From the NCBI GenBank assembly GCA_964017155.1, contig OZ024866.1, positions 18,145,358 to 18,209,357 on the forward strand: a stretch of DNA of 64,000 bases, read 5' to 3'. This DNA comes from Oasisia sp. SBJ-2009 (Eukaryota > Annelida > Polychaeta > Sabellida > Siboglinidae). This document shows positions 44,334-57,800 of this stretch, piece by piece. The notes beneath the pieces are model-generated. The model saw only the letters and a list, made by a program, of their open reading frames with translations, did no database searches and was not told the DNA's origin. The number at the start of each line of letters is the position of its first letter. Position 1 is the first letter of the stretch. Both the position numbers and the translations under genes were made by a program.

Positions 44334-44994
44334 GACAAAGCTGCTCTTTTCACGTCACTCAATGAAATCGCCCGCGATAAATGTGGTCGGCCGCGTGTTA
44401 TGTGATATCATGTTGGGTGATTTCAGCCTCACAATGCTCGTGTACCATGCAATGTTTAGAACATTAATTGAAATTCCAACCAGTCGTGTATCCGTCTTCA
44501 AACTGGGGCGGGTATTTGCGCTGCACCCACGGTTGGCGCAGTAGCGACTGGCGAAGTTAGTACATTTTTTAATTGCATTAACTCCCATGGTTTCGGAGAC
44601 GATCCGCCATGAATATGGCGTCACCAGTGAAGATGTTTTCTAGAATTGACCCATCGCATGAAAACATGTTTGTTTGTAAAGTCATAAATATATACCTGTA
44701 GTCGTCACGGGTATTGACCAAACTCACATTTGTCCAAGGACGTAGAAACATTGAAAAGCACTGCTCGTATTGCTGGATACCCGGTTCGTTGGCATGTCAT
44801 TAGATGTACGTCGAACTGTTATTTAGTCACACGATACCTGTGGCACGGTCTGTAAATGTACCAACGCTTAGAACCATCTATCAAACTCACAGATGTCCAG
44901 ATAACATATTGAAAAGCTCTGCTCTTATTGCCGGATACCCGGGTCGTTTGCTGTTTAGCCATGCATGACAGTTGGTACCTATCAACTACTAGAA

Positions 44995-45085
44995 TATGGC
45001 GTGTAATTCTCGCGCGCGAAAACGAGGCTGGGGGAGTTGGGGACAGGAGGTCCATATTCTCCATGATAACGTATAGGACTTCGTT
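44995..45085. repeat. Fragment of the 40-kb repeat family
   Basis: It shares GGCGTGTAA, TCTCGCGCGC, AAACGAGGCTGGGGG and GGAGGTCCATATTCTCCATG with 39960-40045. Confidence 0.85.
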
Positions 45086-46208
45086 TTGTTTTTGGTTGTA
45101 ATAATCGAACGGTTCCAGTCTAACTATTTCAGATTATTACAAGCAGAAGCAGTGGAACACTTTGCCGGTGACAATGATCACGGAAATCATGAATTGTAAT
45201 CGATTATAATGGTGGTTGCCATGGCAATAGCGGCAAGTACTTGCGTTTGGCGATCTTGACTAATAATGAAAAGTGCCATTTTTCGCGTAGTACAACCTGT
45301 TTGGGGCAAAGGTACACATATGTTATGAATATGTACATATAGACAACTTGTCAGATATAAGTGCTTATCGAAACCACAACGTACAGCAATGTAAAATGTA
45401 AATCCCGTAAACTATTTTATTGTGTATTATTCTTGTGACCAGTCCCCAATTGTCTCGCTTAGACCCCAATGAGCTCCAATCGCGCGGAGTCACGCCATTT
45501 ATCGTGACACACTTACGGGCCCTATGAAGCTTCTACATAACAACAGATGCAATATGTCCTATCAGCAAAAAAACATCTGCTAATGACACATTTTGTTGGT
45601 AGACAAGTGGATCATAACTCACATACCTACAACCCAGGTCAAATGTGCTTTGTGATCTAAAAAAAACTACAAACACACGTGTGACACCCATTTTCAAGGC
45701 ATAACTGACAATATATATTACTTTGTGAGACATTTTCTCGTTCCTTCATTTTTTTACCTGCCTACAACCCAAATTTCCAGCTTTTTTTCTACCCATCCAG
45801 ATGCCGGGTATCTACATAAAGATATGCCTGTCAGCTTGCACGTAACGTTTCTGAACACATTTATGCTGCAAGAAAAAGTGAGTAAATTAACAGACCAAGA
45901 CAACCTGCTTATTTTGTTATAATTATTACTACCATAGACAATACATTAACTGTCACATGGTTCAATGATCAATGACAATGGTTGGTCGTTGACCTGACTG
46001 AATGCATGTGTTACCTGACACCTTGCATATGTACAGATGAGTGTCAGTTACTGTTATATAGTGTTATTATAACAGGCATTTTTACAGTTCAACCAGACAG
46101 CAACATTTGTACAACGGAGTAAAGTGTAAAGAGCTTTGAGCAGTCCTAAAGACTGGATACTGCACTATGTAAGAGCTTACATTTACACATGCATGCTAGC
46201 ATTACAAA

Positions 46209-46209
46209 C

Positions 46210-46260
<51 letters not shown>

Positions 46261-46270
46261 TATATATTAT
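46209..46270. repeat. (TA)n microsatellite
   Basis: About 20 TA units followed by ACACACA and further TATA. Confidence 0.95.
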
Positions 46271-48069
46271 ATACAGGTGCAGCCGCAAAGCAAAATAGCA
46301 GTGCCACAAATGTAAATAGAATGCTTTAAAAAGACACAAAGTCTAAAATATGCTGTTAGTATCACTACTACATTTATGAACATAAATTTGTAAATACATA
46401 ATTATTACATCTTTATTAAATTATCTAACATTACCAACTCTGTAATATGTTAAATACTTTTTAGAATTACTGACTTTGGCCTGAACAGTTTATGCTTCAC
46501 GTCACCTTGTTTTCTATTCTTGGGCGCCGGCCAATTCTGCACTCAATGCATAATACAACCTGTTATGCAACACATGAGCACCTAACATCTACACTGCGAT
46601 GTTTCAAAGCACAAAAATACAAGTTGTACAACAATGTCAGTGACGGGCATGCTTCAGTTGTATGTATTATGCTGAGTCTGATCACCCGTTTTTTAAAACA
46701 TATTGCCATGTTCTTCCATCTCTAACGAGATATCGTTGTATAAAATGCAAAACGACTTGCTACAGCAGGAGTTTCATGCATGTAACAATTAGAATTAAAA
46801 TGCTAAATAAGTGATACTGATGCCAATGGGTTTGTTTTTTGTGTGGTTACATTTCACATTTCATTTGTACATATTTTGTGAAAATTTTTTTTATACATAT
46901 TTTGATGTGATCATGAGTGTACAATAAATATCCTTTTTAAGGACATTAAAGTCAACTAAATCACTATAATGAAAAAAAAAACTGCTTTGTAGTTCCTATA
47001 ATTTGTTTTATTTCACCTGATGACGTGCTTTTGAACTGTTTCAGTGTCAATGTTGCCAGAGAGTCTGGGTTCATGACTAGATAATCAGGGTTCGATTTTA
47101 GCGGGGGCCCTGTGGCCCTCACTTTACTGTCGGGCCCCCAGAAGTCAAACTCTGTGGGTCCGACTGGACCCCAGATCAAACACATTGGACTACAGATAAT
47201 TATTCATAAATAATGGCCTGACAACTTACTATCCCAGAGCCGAGGCCAAGCACAGAACATGTCATTATTCACTATATATCAGTAAATGATGCTGGCTGCT
47301 GCCTGGGGTTGGGATGGGGGTGTGGGTGGGTGGGGGGCAGAAGGTTGCTGCCAATCATCAGGGTTAAAATTGATTGACAAGGGGTTGCCAAGGTAGACAA
47401 ACCTGTCAACTAGGCCAGGGTAAAATAATTAATGACCTAGGATTGTGTTACTAGAAGTAGACAGATTTTAGACATAATCTACTGTTAAGTCCTATGATCA
47501 ATGTAAGTATATTGTCATTCTCCATAATGCTGTGGTATATGCATCAAGCCTTGGTTTAAACAGATTATGGCCAATATTGTTTTAAAGTACATGAATGGCG
47601 GTAAAAATGAAAAAGATGAATGAAGAAGACAATAAAACACAGTCAAAACACCCTGGAGAGTCTAGCCTGTATCAACTATCAAATTTAGTAAACATGGTTA
47701 AAAGAGAAATATTTAGATAACTATGATATTGTGTTACATTTCATGATGAGCTAACATGCAGTAACAGTGAATGGAAACTAGATTTAGTTACTTCCAACCA
47801 GTGGTAAAATTCAGTGTTGCTTTCGGGCTTAATATTCAATATAATACTGTACTGTTTGCAACACCAGAACCTAAAAAGTATTTATTTAGTAAATCAATAA
47901 AACACTAAGTTATACTTGCTTTTGTTCAATTTCAAGCCAGACTGATGATTACACAATTACACAAATACTGCTTCTTGACTTAACCAGAAATAAAATAATG
48001 TGATGGGGTGTAGGAACGGGAACACCGATAGTCACTTAAGCTATTGTGGGTATGGGGGGGGGGGGGGGG

Positions 48070-49105
48070 GGGCAGGAAGAGACAACCTCATGTTGCCATC
48101 TACAAACCCAGGCAGCCCAGTGGAAGATCTATAGGTTTCAAGCAGCTCTGATTCACAGGAAAATTAACAACCCTCCATTGATCTCTTTCAATTATCACTA
48201 TAGTATTTAGTAATTAAGCTGATACAAATGCTATACTCCTATAGCAATGGTGTTTGTGGCAATTTGTGAATTGCATTGAATAAAGTTATACTTACAATGC
48301 AACTTAAACGTGCATTTGTTGCATGGCCCCCACTTTTTGTGTCGGGCCCCTAGATTTTGAAAAGTGGGGGCTCTGGGTCACACCCTGGAGGTGTCAAACG
48401 GCACTTCACTGCAGGAAGGCAGGAAGAGACAACCTCATGTTGCCATCTACAAACCCAGGCAGCCCAGTGGAAGATCTATAGGTTTCAAGCAGCTCTGATT
48501 CACAGGAAAATTAACAACCCTCCATTGATCTCTTTCAATTATCACTATAGTATTTAGTAATTAAGCTGATACAAATGCTATACTCCTATAGCAATGGTGT
48601 TTGTGGCAATTTGTGAATTGCATTGAATAAAGTTATACTTACAATGCAACTTAAACGTGCATTTGTTGCATGGCCCCCACTTTTTGTGTCGGGCCCCTAG
48701 ATTTTGAAAAGTGGGGGCTCTGGGTCACACCCTGGAGGTGTCAAACGGCACTTCACTGCAGGAAGGCAGGAAGAGACAACCTCATGTTGCCATCTACAAA
48801 CCCAGGCAGCCCAGTGGAAGATCTATAGGTTTCAAGCAGCTCTGATTCACAGGAAAATTAACAACCCTCCATTGATCTCTTTCAATTATCACTATAGTAT
48901 TTAGTAATTAAGCTGATACAAATGCTATACTCCTATAGCAATGGTGTTTGTGGCAATTTGTGAATTGCATTGAATAAAGTTATACTTACAATGCAACTTA
49001 AACGTGCATTTGTTGCATGGCCCCCACTTTTTGTGTCGGGCCCCTAGATTTTGAAAAGTGGGGGCTCTGGGTCACACCCTGGAGGTGTCAAACGGCACTT
49101 CACTT
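48070..49105. repeat. 347-bp tandem array, three copies
   Basis: The block starting GGCAGGAAGAGACAACCTC recurs at 48070, 48418 and 48765 with almost no differences. Each unit ends with GTGGGGGCTCTGGGTCAC and CACTTCACTGCAG. The first copy is preceded by a G run of about 19 (48055-48073). Fragments related to the GGGCCCC part occur at 47100-47165. Confidence 0.93.
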
Positions 49106-50149
49106 CAGTTGTCATGTAGCATGAACACGGAAGTAACACGTACCTAGCTGGCTAAGTAACATTACTCGTCCGCTGAGACTGTTACTAATCTACTGCTGGC
49201 CGGAAACACGCGCACACGAGTATCAATCAAACACCAACACTGCCACTGATAGTCTGATGACAGTCAAACTGCCCATCCCAAAAGTTTACTGACAAAAACT
49301 GTGCACTGGCCACTGCTGTGCTGAATGTTGTGTGATATTTTAAATAACGAATTCATTCTCAAAGTTCTACTACTATTAATCGACTAAGTATGATAATATG
49401 TAAGTAGCCCCCGACCCAACCCCAGGCCTGGTCTTCGGCGAGGCTAGCTGGGCCTGGGGGTAGGGCGAGGCCGGCAAAGCAGTAAGACTAAATATCGATT
49501 TCCGACTCTAAAATGTATTCTTTTAGTAAAGTTGGCAAGTTAAACTAGAATGCATTGCTTATCATCCCTGTGTGACATGTGCGCAACTGATTCCACATTA
49601 CCAACTTACTATTTTGTGATAAATGTCCCCTTTCCGTCGAACGAATGTTTGTTGAGTGACAATAGTTTTAACTGACACTTCGTCGCTTACATTCAATTTA
49701 GTCAGTGACCCGGCGACAAAACAACGCGACAAAATCCTGTCCCGAAAAACGACCAAACATACAGCTATTTTATGTAACTTAGTTTACCCGTGCTTACGAC
49801 AAACGCTTCCTCTATTACCCGACAGGTGGTAGCACCTGCGGTTTCAAAAACGCCAAGCTGATGGAATCTACATTTTAAAGGGAGTGACTAATGTGCCGTA
49901 ATTTGGATTTGGATTTATACTTACAGTGACTAATATTATACCAGGGAGGCAGTATAATATCCATCCGCCCGCCCGTCCACCCACTATCCATAATACCCCA
50001 GTGCGGCAGCACAGTACATTTACATTACAATCCATTGTCCTTCTTGGATTGAAGTTCGGTCCTATTGGACTGTAGTCTCGCTTAAACGTCTCTCGCATGC
50101 CTGCGTAACCTCACTGAGAAGACAGTCTGGTTACTTAAGGGAATTAAAA

Positions 50150-50750
50150 GTATTTGTATCTAAATACTTTCCTAAAGTATTTGACATGTTCAAATGCTTT
50201 CAAATACTTCATCAAATTCATTGTCAGTATCAACATATTTATTTCACGATCACATATAATGCCTGCCAAACTGATTCCCTTCAATGCAAATCACTTTTCA
50301 CCAAACCAAGTGTTTTTAAAACACCCATTGATAGCAACTTTAATGTGTTTTTTACTCATCGGTGCTAATTACTTGACAGCAGGTGTCCCCATGGCCCTGG
50401 CAATGACCTCAAGTTTTGTTTGCTTTGCACCTGACAGTGGCCATAGATCAAAATCCTCTTTGTTCTTTAGACAGGCTCCAAGCTGGCACCCGGCTATTCT
50501 GGTCTCCAGACTGTTTCCAGTTGAGCTGTCACAATTTCTCACAAGATACTAGCAGTCATTAGCATTGTCTCTTGTGAGAGCAACATAGGCATTTTAGTAT
50601 GGACCTCCTGGCTTAACCTAACAAACAACATATTATGATAGATAACAATGTATTTGTATTTAAATATTGTTGCATTTAAAAATATTTGTAATTGTATTTG
50701 AATCCCTGAAGAGTATTTGTATTTAAATACATTTAAATGTATTTGACCCC
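50150..50750. repeat. Interspersed repeat, copy 3
   Basis: It is flanked by AAATACATTTAAATAC-type stretches and its middle resembles 27200-27740 and 38050-38830 at lower identity. No coding content. Confidence 0.45.
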
Positions 50751-51820
50751 ATGTCTGTTGAAGACTAATTGGCTTGGTCGAAGCTGTACAATCTGACCAG
50801 GGGTAGAACTACCCACTAGTCCATACACTAGTAAAGATGAGGACAGACTAGTAAACCTTCCTAATAACTAGTCCGGTTGTCTGGTAAAGGTCGATGTGTC
50901 ATCCACCCTACCCTACATCAATCAATCAAGCCTTTGTAGTCAAAATTACCCTAACCCTAATCCATCTACAGGCTGGGGGGGGGGGGATGTAACTAAATCC
51001 CAAGTCATTTAAACATTGATAAGTAGCTTCATTTACTGATAAATGATGAAATTTTCTTAGGCATGGCCACCAACTATGAACTCGGCTGGGTATTATTTGT
51101 AAGATTAATGGTTCTTTGATATCTACAATGTGCTAGTGTGATATTTTTATTTCCATTAATACAGTCCAGTAGATCAGATTTCATAACAGCGTAATGTGAG
51201 GTAAATTTCCAGGGAAATTCATAATGGTAGGGTGGTACTGCTCGTCAGTGAGCGCAATTGGCATTTTGTTTCAATTGCGCAGTCTTTTAATACAGATCAT
51301 AATTATCTTCACTTTTTAATTAATTATTTTTGTTATTTCTGTATTATTTATTTGTTAGTTTTATGAAAAGTGCATTGTTTTTACTGTGGTTGCAACAGTT
51401 CTACCCCTGTTGACAGTCGGGAGGTTGAACACACAACTAAACAACAAGTCCTCCATTCAGGAATGTAGCAACTAAGTCAAGTAATTAACAACACACTTTT
51501 CTTTACCAACCATAATTTCTTTTTACACAAATCTGTGCTCCAATTTTCACATTAATTTTATGTAAAAATCGATATTTCGACAAGTTGTTTTCTCTAATTA
51601 TCATTTATAAAATAGCATATTTCAAAAGATTTGTTCACCAGTATCCTGAATACTTAAATTAAAGTGTTGTATCAAAATCACAGGTAGTTGGAAAATGAAC
51701 TCAACATTTCAGTGTTCAGATTTTAATCAGATGCTTCTTTTTCCAACCAACTTTTTCCTTTTTCTGCCAACTCTGGGAAGGGGGGGGGGGTATGTCCCTT
51801 CCACAAGTTCTGCTTTCATC

Positions 51821-54800
51821 TTAATCCAGCACTTTTGTCAACTCTTCTGTTATGCCAGCATTCTTTGTAATCTGGGTGATGTTGTCTTTAAGTGTGTGGT
51901 CCTGGAAACAATCGTACATGATTAATCCATGGAAACATTCTGTATACTGCAACTTTATAAATGACACATACACCTGGCTGCTTATGTAAGTGACATACTC
52001 TAAGGCCTCATGTAAATGAAATACTCTATAGGGCCTCATGTAAGGTACAGTCTGCTTGAACATATCGTACACAATTTAAATGATATTGTTACACTAATCC
52101 AATGTCAACTGTTATAAATTAAATGGTTGGTCATTTTGTAAAATTATAAACTGCTATCATATCTGCTAACATATTAGTAAATTGCATTCTTCATCATAAA
52201 CTATAGATGTAACCACATGAGCAGCACGAATTCATGTCCGTCCGTCCGTCCGTCCGTCCGTCCGTCCGTCCGTCCGTCCGTCCGTCCGTCCGTCCGTCCG
52301 TCTCTCTCTCTCTATATATATATATATATACTGTATATATAGTGTGGATGTATAATAGTTGTAAAATATTAACATGAAAGAAAACAGAATAGCTGTTGCT
52401 GCACTCTGTGTTCTTAAATGTAATTATGTGAGATTTTAAAATTATGAAATACTTTCAACAAATCTTCAAGATCAAGCTTTGCGCACCATCTGTTTCTCTA
52501 GCTGTGAGCGCCATCTATGAAGAAACTTCAACAACGATCTGTAGGCAGACTGACGTTGTTGCAACTTTTGCTCGAATGCTGTGCAGCACAACCTGGTGGG
52601 AAAACCATGAACTACTTGAGAAACAGCCACTGTGATTAGCGATGTCACCTCATCATACACATGAATATATGAATGCAAAATTTGATCACACATGTGACAG
52701 TCCTTCTAAATGGGGAATTAACAAATAAAACAACATTTATTGAATGTGCGACATAAACAATGATGGACCAGTTTCGTAACTGAGATAACTCATCTAACAA
52801 GTTTATTTGTGTGGGGTGGGGTATGATGTAAAATTCAGTTAGCGTATGTAGGTGTGTGCGCAGTATGTATGTAGATGTCACGTCACAGATGTGACTGAAC
52901 AAGTCAGAAGATGGAAGTGAACCTGGGCGGAGCACGTCAGCAGGATATGAGATAACAGATGGACACTGTGAGTCACCACTTAGAAATCATATGAAAGGAA
53001 AAAACCTAGAGGAAGGCCGGTGAGACGTTGGAGAGATGAACTAGATGACTACTCGAAGGGCTGAGGATACCACAAGATAGGCAGATGTGGAAGCAGCATG
53101 CTGAGGCCTTTGCCAAATCACGGGACACTATGGCTGCACAACGATGATGATGATGTGTACGTAGGTGTGTATGTTTTTGTGTATGTATGTAGGTGTGCGT
53201 GTAGAGGTGTATGTAGATGTGTTTGTAGGTGTGTATGTATGTGTATATGTAGGGGTATATGTAGGGGTGTGTGTATGTATGTAGAGATGTGACAATACAT
53301 CGAGCAATTGATGGACTGCAATGGTTGATATTGTAATACAGTTGGCAGTAAATTTAACTATTGATTGTTATTGGACATACATTTGTTGCATACCGGGGGT
53401 AGTTCTGTTTGTCTGTGTGTAATGATCTCTGTCACATATAGTACTATGTATACTATTAATATTAAGGACACAACTGTTCTTGATTTCTGATGTCATCTTT
53501 GAGAAGATCAACTACATCCTTTTAAGAATTACCGAGGCGTATCCTTCTGGAAGATGGATATGTTTCTCCAGTTTTGTAATTGTTAATTTCAATAAATCTC
53601 ATTCAGCAGTTACGATGTGCTGTCAGTTGCTATTGTATTCATTGGACATCTCTGAAATCACTTACCATCTTACGACGGTTTTATTTAGCACATTCCTGTC
53701 ATCATCTGTCTGTAATAAAAACAAGAGTTTTTAAATCTGCCTTACAATATTGTCGCACTGACATGCAATATTTCATGGTTTCTACAATGGTTGTCAATGC
53801 CATGTCCTCAACAAATGTATAACTATCTGACAATGTGAATATGGGCACTATGTAAAATTGTATCCATTAGTCCAGCAGTTCTTAAAGGGGCACTGTATGG
53901 GATTGAACCTTCCATGCGAAACGGCAAAATTTGGCCGATCCGCGAGAGGCAGCACCGTCAGTACCTAAAAATATCTTGTTGACGTTAACAATGTTGCGCA
54001 GCCGAGCGGTGGACAAAACTGCGACAACTGACAAGACAAGCGTCCCGCGTGATAACTGTTGTTGCTATTTTGTAACTCATGGCTTTTAAAAGTTATCATG
54101 AAAAGTGCAGTTGTGGAAACATCTGTAATGGATTGGAAAAGAGAGGCGCGTGTCCGTGTTTGATACAAATTCAACAAGATATTTTTAGGTACTGACGGTG
54201 CTGCCTCCTCGCCATGGAAGGTTCAATCCCATACAGTGCCCCTTTAAACTACGGGTCCCAATCCTTGCCATTGTTACTGTCATTATCCAATGCCTCTTGG
54301 TTTATTCTCCCAGATATGACGAGTAATGATGGCAAACTGTGTGTGAATTTGAAGCACCGCATAGTACGTTATAACACATTTTCAAATTTCTGCTTCATCA
54401 AGCAATCTGATCTTAGAACACTGTTGCAACAGTATGATTATCGTGTGACATCGCTTGGAGTTATATAACAATTCTGATTGCATCAAGATGGCCACTTTAG
54501 TTGTACTGGACCTTAGGTGGCAACAGCAGGTTTCTGTGTTATGAAATATGAATTACTGCAATTGTAAATGTATAATATACGCATCCTCCTGTGGCTTTTT
54601 ATCCAAGTTGAAATACTGCATGATATGGCATCACACTTTTATTAAAATTCATCAATATTTGGCAATGATTGTTCTCCTTGCATGCGTCCAATATGTACGT
54701 AATATTTTTTTGTTTTGATGTAGTCGAAAATGCCTTTTTCACTGAATACATCAAAGCCTACTTTCATATAAAATATGACTTCAATCAACATGTCCAGCAT

Positions 54801-57800
54801 AAACTTCAATTAGAGTAATATCCTTCAAACATTGTCAAACTCAGGCGATCCGTCTGACTTCTTTCAATTTGCAATGCGTGTTTTTCTTCCTTATCAATGA
54901 ATTAATGAACAGTGTCTATCTGTTGATTCCTATGTGTTTAGCAAGCAAGTCTAATAAGAGTATGTTTTATTTATCATTTGTTGATGTTAGACCTAGTTAC
55001 AGACTTACAGTATCATTATTTGTTTTATAAGGTACGATTCGCCAGGCACGTCTCATGGCAGTAATTTAGGTCGCGGTCAAAAAAGGTTCAGAATCACAGC
55101 ACTAGCCTAAGAAGTCAAGTTGTAAGTGACGTCCATATCTTGAAGCTGTAATCATATTTTGTGAAGAAATAATGTTTCACCTATAATGATGTTAGAAATG
55201 TGTTCTATAAAACAGTCAACCAATAATAATTGTTAGGAACTGTTAGTCATTAGACGACAGTGCTGTCTAATGTGATCAAAATGAAGACAATTACCTGAGT
55301 AAACTTCTTGCACAGTCGCAGGAGAACCTGAGACAACTGCTGTACAACTCCTGCAAGACACACACCCAGCCACGCATTGGCATTTGTTTTATCACAAACA
55401 AACTCCTGAAGTTGTAAAGATACTGAGAGATTTACAGTATTAACTTACATATGTATTATATATTGGTTGTGCATAGTAATGGTGTGCACAGATTGTTAAT
55501 AAAGTATTAATTATAGTATAATTGTACCAAAAACATACTGCCTTGGATTCTATGGGCGTTGCCATATTGAGGTATGGACCCAGTGATGTAAGCCAAATCA
55601 TTTATATCACTGGCGCATTGTGGGCAAAGGCAATGATTGACAGAGGCCTGGCGTTAAATTGTGTTAGTGACGTAAGTAAACCACGACGTACTGAATACGT
55701 CTAATACCATTGGACAGCCATAGGATGTTCAAACGTGCATGCACCAGTGAAGTAAGCAATTTAAGTAACTAGTTCTGTGCCTCAAGATGGCACCGCCCTG
55801 AATCCAACATAGCAATTTCTGGGCACAATTATGCTATATTTAATTGGTTATTAACAATCTTTGTGCACAATTACTATGCACAATCAATACATATACATGT
55901 GTACATTTACACAGTGAATCTCCCACTGACTGGAGGATCCCTTTAAACCCAAGTATAACATTGAGAGGCGCGGATAGCATAGTGGTTAGGACATCTGCCT
56001 GGCACGCCAGTGGAGTGGGTTCAATACATGGTCACGACAGGCTTGGTGTATTTTGCTCTAACATTGGGACTGTGTATCCCTTGTGAATCGGAGAATCATA
56101 ATAATGTCGATCCCATCTTAATATGCGATATAGAAGAACCACTGAGTAAAAAAATCACCGTGGCAGTGACCACCCTCAGTGCCAGCATAGAAAGGTCAGC
56201 TTAGCAATACCCTTTGATGTTTAACTTTCCCACATTCTTCCACGTAACTTCCCTTTACAAATTACTGATTCTGGGCAGAGGAGTTCCCTTTGATGAAACA
56301 CTACTTGTTTCTTCAACCAAAGCCACACATGATTCAGCAAACTTACAACAAATGGTACAGAGAGGATAAGAGAATAGACGGTTTTACTTTATAATTTCTC
56401 ACCTAGGAAGAATCGCGGGTTTTTCTGCACGCCCTGGTTGGAGGGGAACTTGTGTACGATGCACTGAAACATGGCCGCCACGTGCAGGAACATGGTGTAG
56501 ACGTTGGTCCTCACCACATGTGAAGAGTTGATCTGAAGACACAGTCAACATCTGACATCTTCTACATCTGTTTCTGGGGTCAGAATGATGTGGATAGCAC
56601 GGATAGCCACATTGCTGCAGTAGTATTGTTCGCTCTTAGGTCATGGAACGTCACTAATTAACATCACCGTTGCGACTGGCTGAAAGTTAGGTGACTGGAT
56701 TATTCTCTGTTGCAACTTAAATAATCTGAGGATGTCCTAGGCTGACCTTAATAGCAAGTTGGCTGAAATAGCCAGGTGATCATAAAGTGAGGTGAGGTTG
56801 TGTTTATTGCTTATCTTGTCCTGTCCTTGTGCAACTTTCACAAGGCATAATCTGATATACTGAAATAAGATTTAGGTGGGCACAAATGTTTTCCGAATTA
56901 CCAGAACTTTTAAAAGAAACCTTTACAAAACCCTAAGTATTGGGAATGCAAATTTATGTTTCCCCCAGTCCATCTTGGTGATGAAACAAACAGAAGATCG
57001 TCTTACCTGAGGATCAAAGATCGTCTTACCTGAGGATCAAAGATCGTCTTACCTGAGGATCAAAGATCGTCTTACCTGAGGATCAAAGATCATCTTACCT
57101 GAGGATCAATGAAGAGAGAGTGACATTTGATCTTCAGGCAGCTAAAACCACAACATATCACGTTGTTGTCCAAACCACAACGTATGACGTACATTGTCAT
57201 CCAAATCACAACACATATCACATTGTTATCAAAACCACAGCATCCAAACCACAACATATCACACTATTATCAAAACCACAACATATCACATAGTTATTAA
57301 AAACATAACATATCACTGTTATTGAAACCACAGCATATGACATTAATTTAAACCACAACACAATTTTATGATTTTTATCCAAACCACAGCACATCATACT
57401 GTTATTCAAAGCACAATATATCAAATTGTTATACAAACCACAACATATCACAACAGATCTGTGGCATTCGTGAATGATGAAAGACATGTTCTCATGTAAC
57501 TAGTGACCTGTATCATTCATAATTCTATTACAGTACAGAAAGAAAATGTGAGGATTTTGGTATCATATCAGTTTCACATGTATGGGACCAAATTCTTGCA
57601 TTCCAAGTGATTCCATTGGGATGGTCCATAGATTGAGAATGTTTCACCTTACCTGGGGTGCTCTGGTAGGGACACAAGTCAGTGCCGCATATGTTTAATT
57701 GTGTCAGCACTAGATGACGACTGGGCATACAGTCACTAAATGCCTGGCATTATAGTAAAAAAAAGGTAAGTTTTTATATAGCGCAGTATCCAGTCCATAG

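Larger units (their letters stand above)
39731..51820. other. Repeat-rich intergenic region between SLC35A4 and TERT
   Basis: No recognisable gene was found. The part 39731-40140 should contain the SLC35A4 promoter and 5' untranslated exon. The rest is two 0.68-kb repeats, a TTAA MITE, the 19-bp and 347-bp arrays, TA and GT microsatellites and unique-looking AT-rich DNA. The segments 44640-46200, 46260-47080 and 50760-51800 hold nothing I can name. Confidence 0.6.

Noticed and set aside
43457..44544. Pro/Ser/Leu-rich ORFs of about 300 codons
   Set aside because: They arise from the 19-bp CATCCCTCTACCC array, which lacks stops in all plus frames.
44611..44701. Small plus-strand ORF starting MNMASPVKMFSRID
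   Set aside because: It is only 30 codons with no recognisable family or clear donor; the context is repeat-rich.
48357..48904. Duplicated 66-codon ORFs
   Set aside because: They are identical because they sit in the 347-bp tandem repeat; no coding signature.
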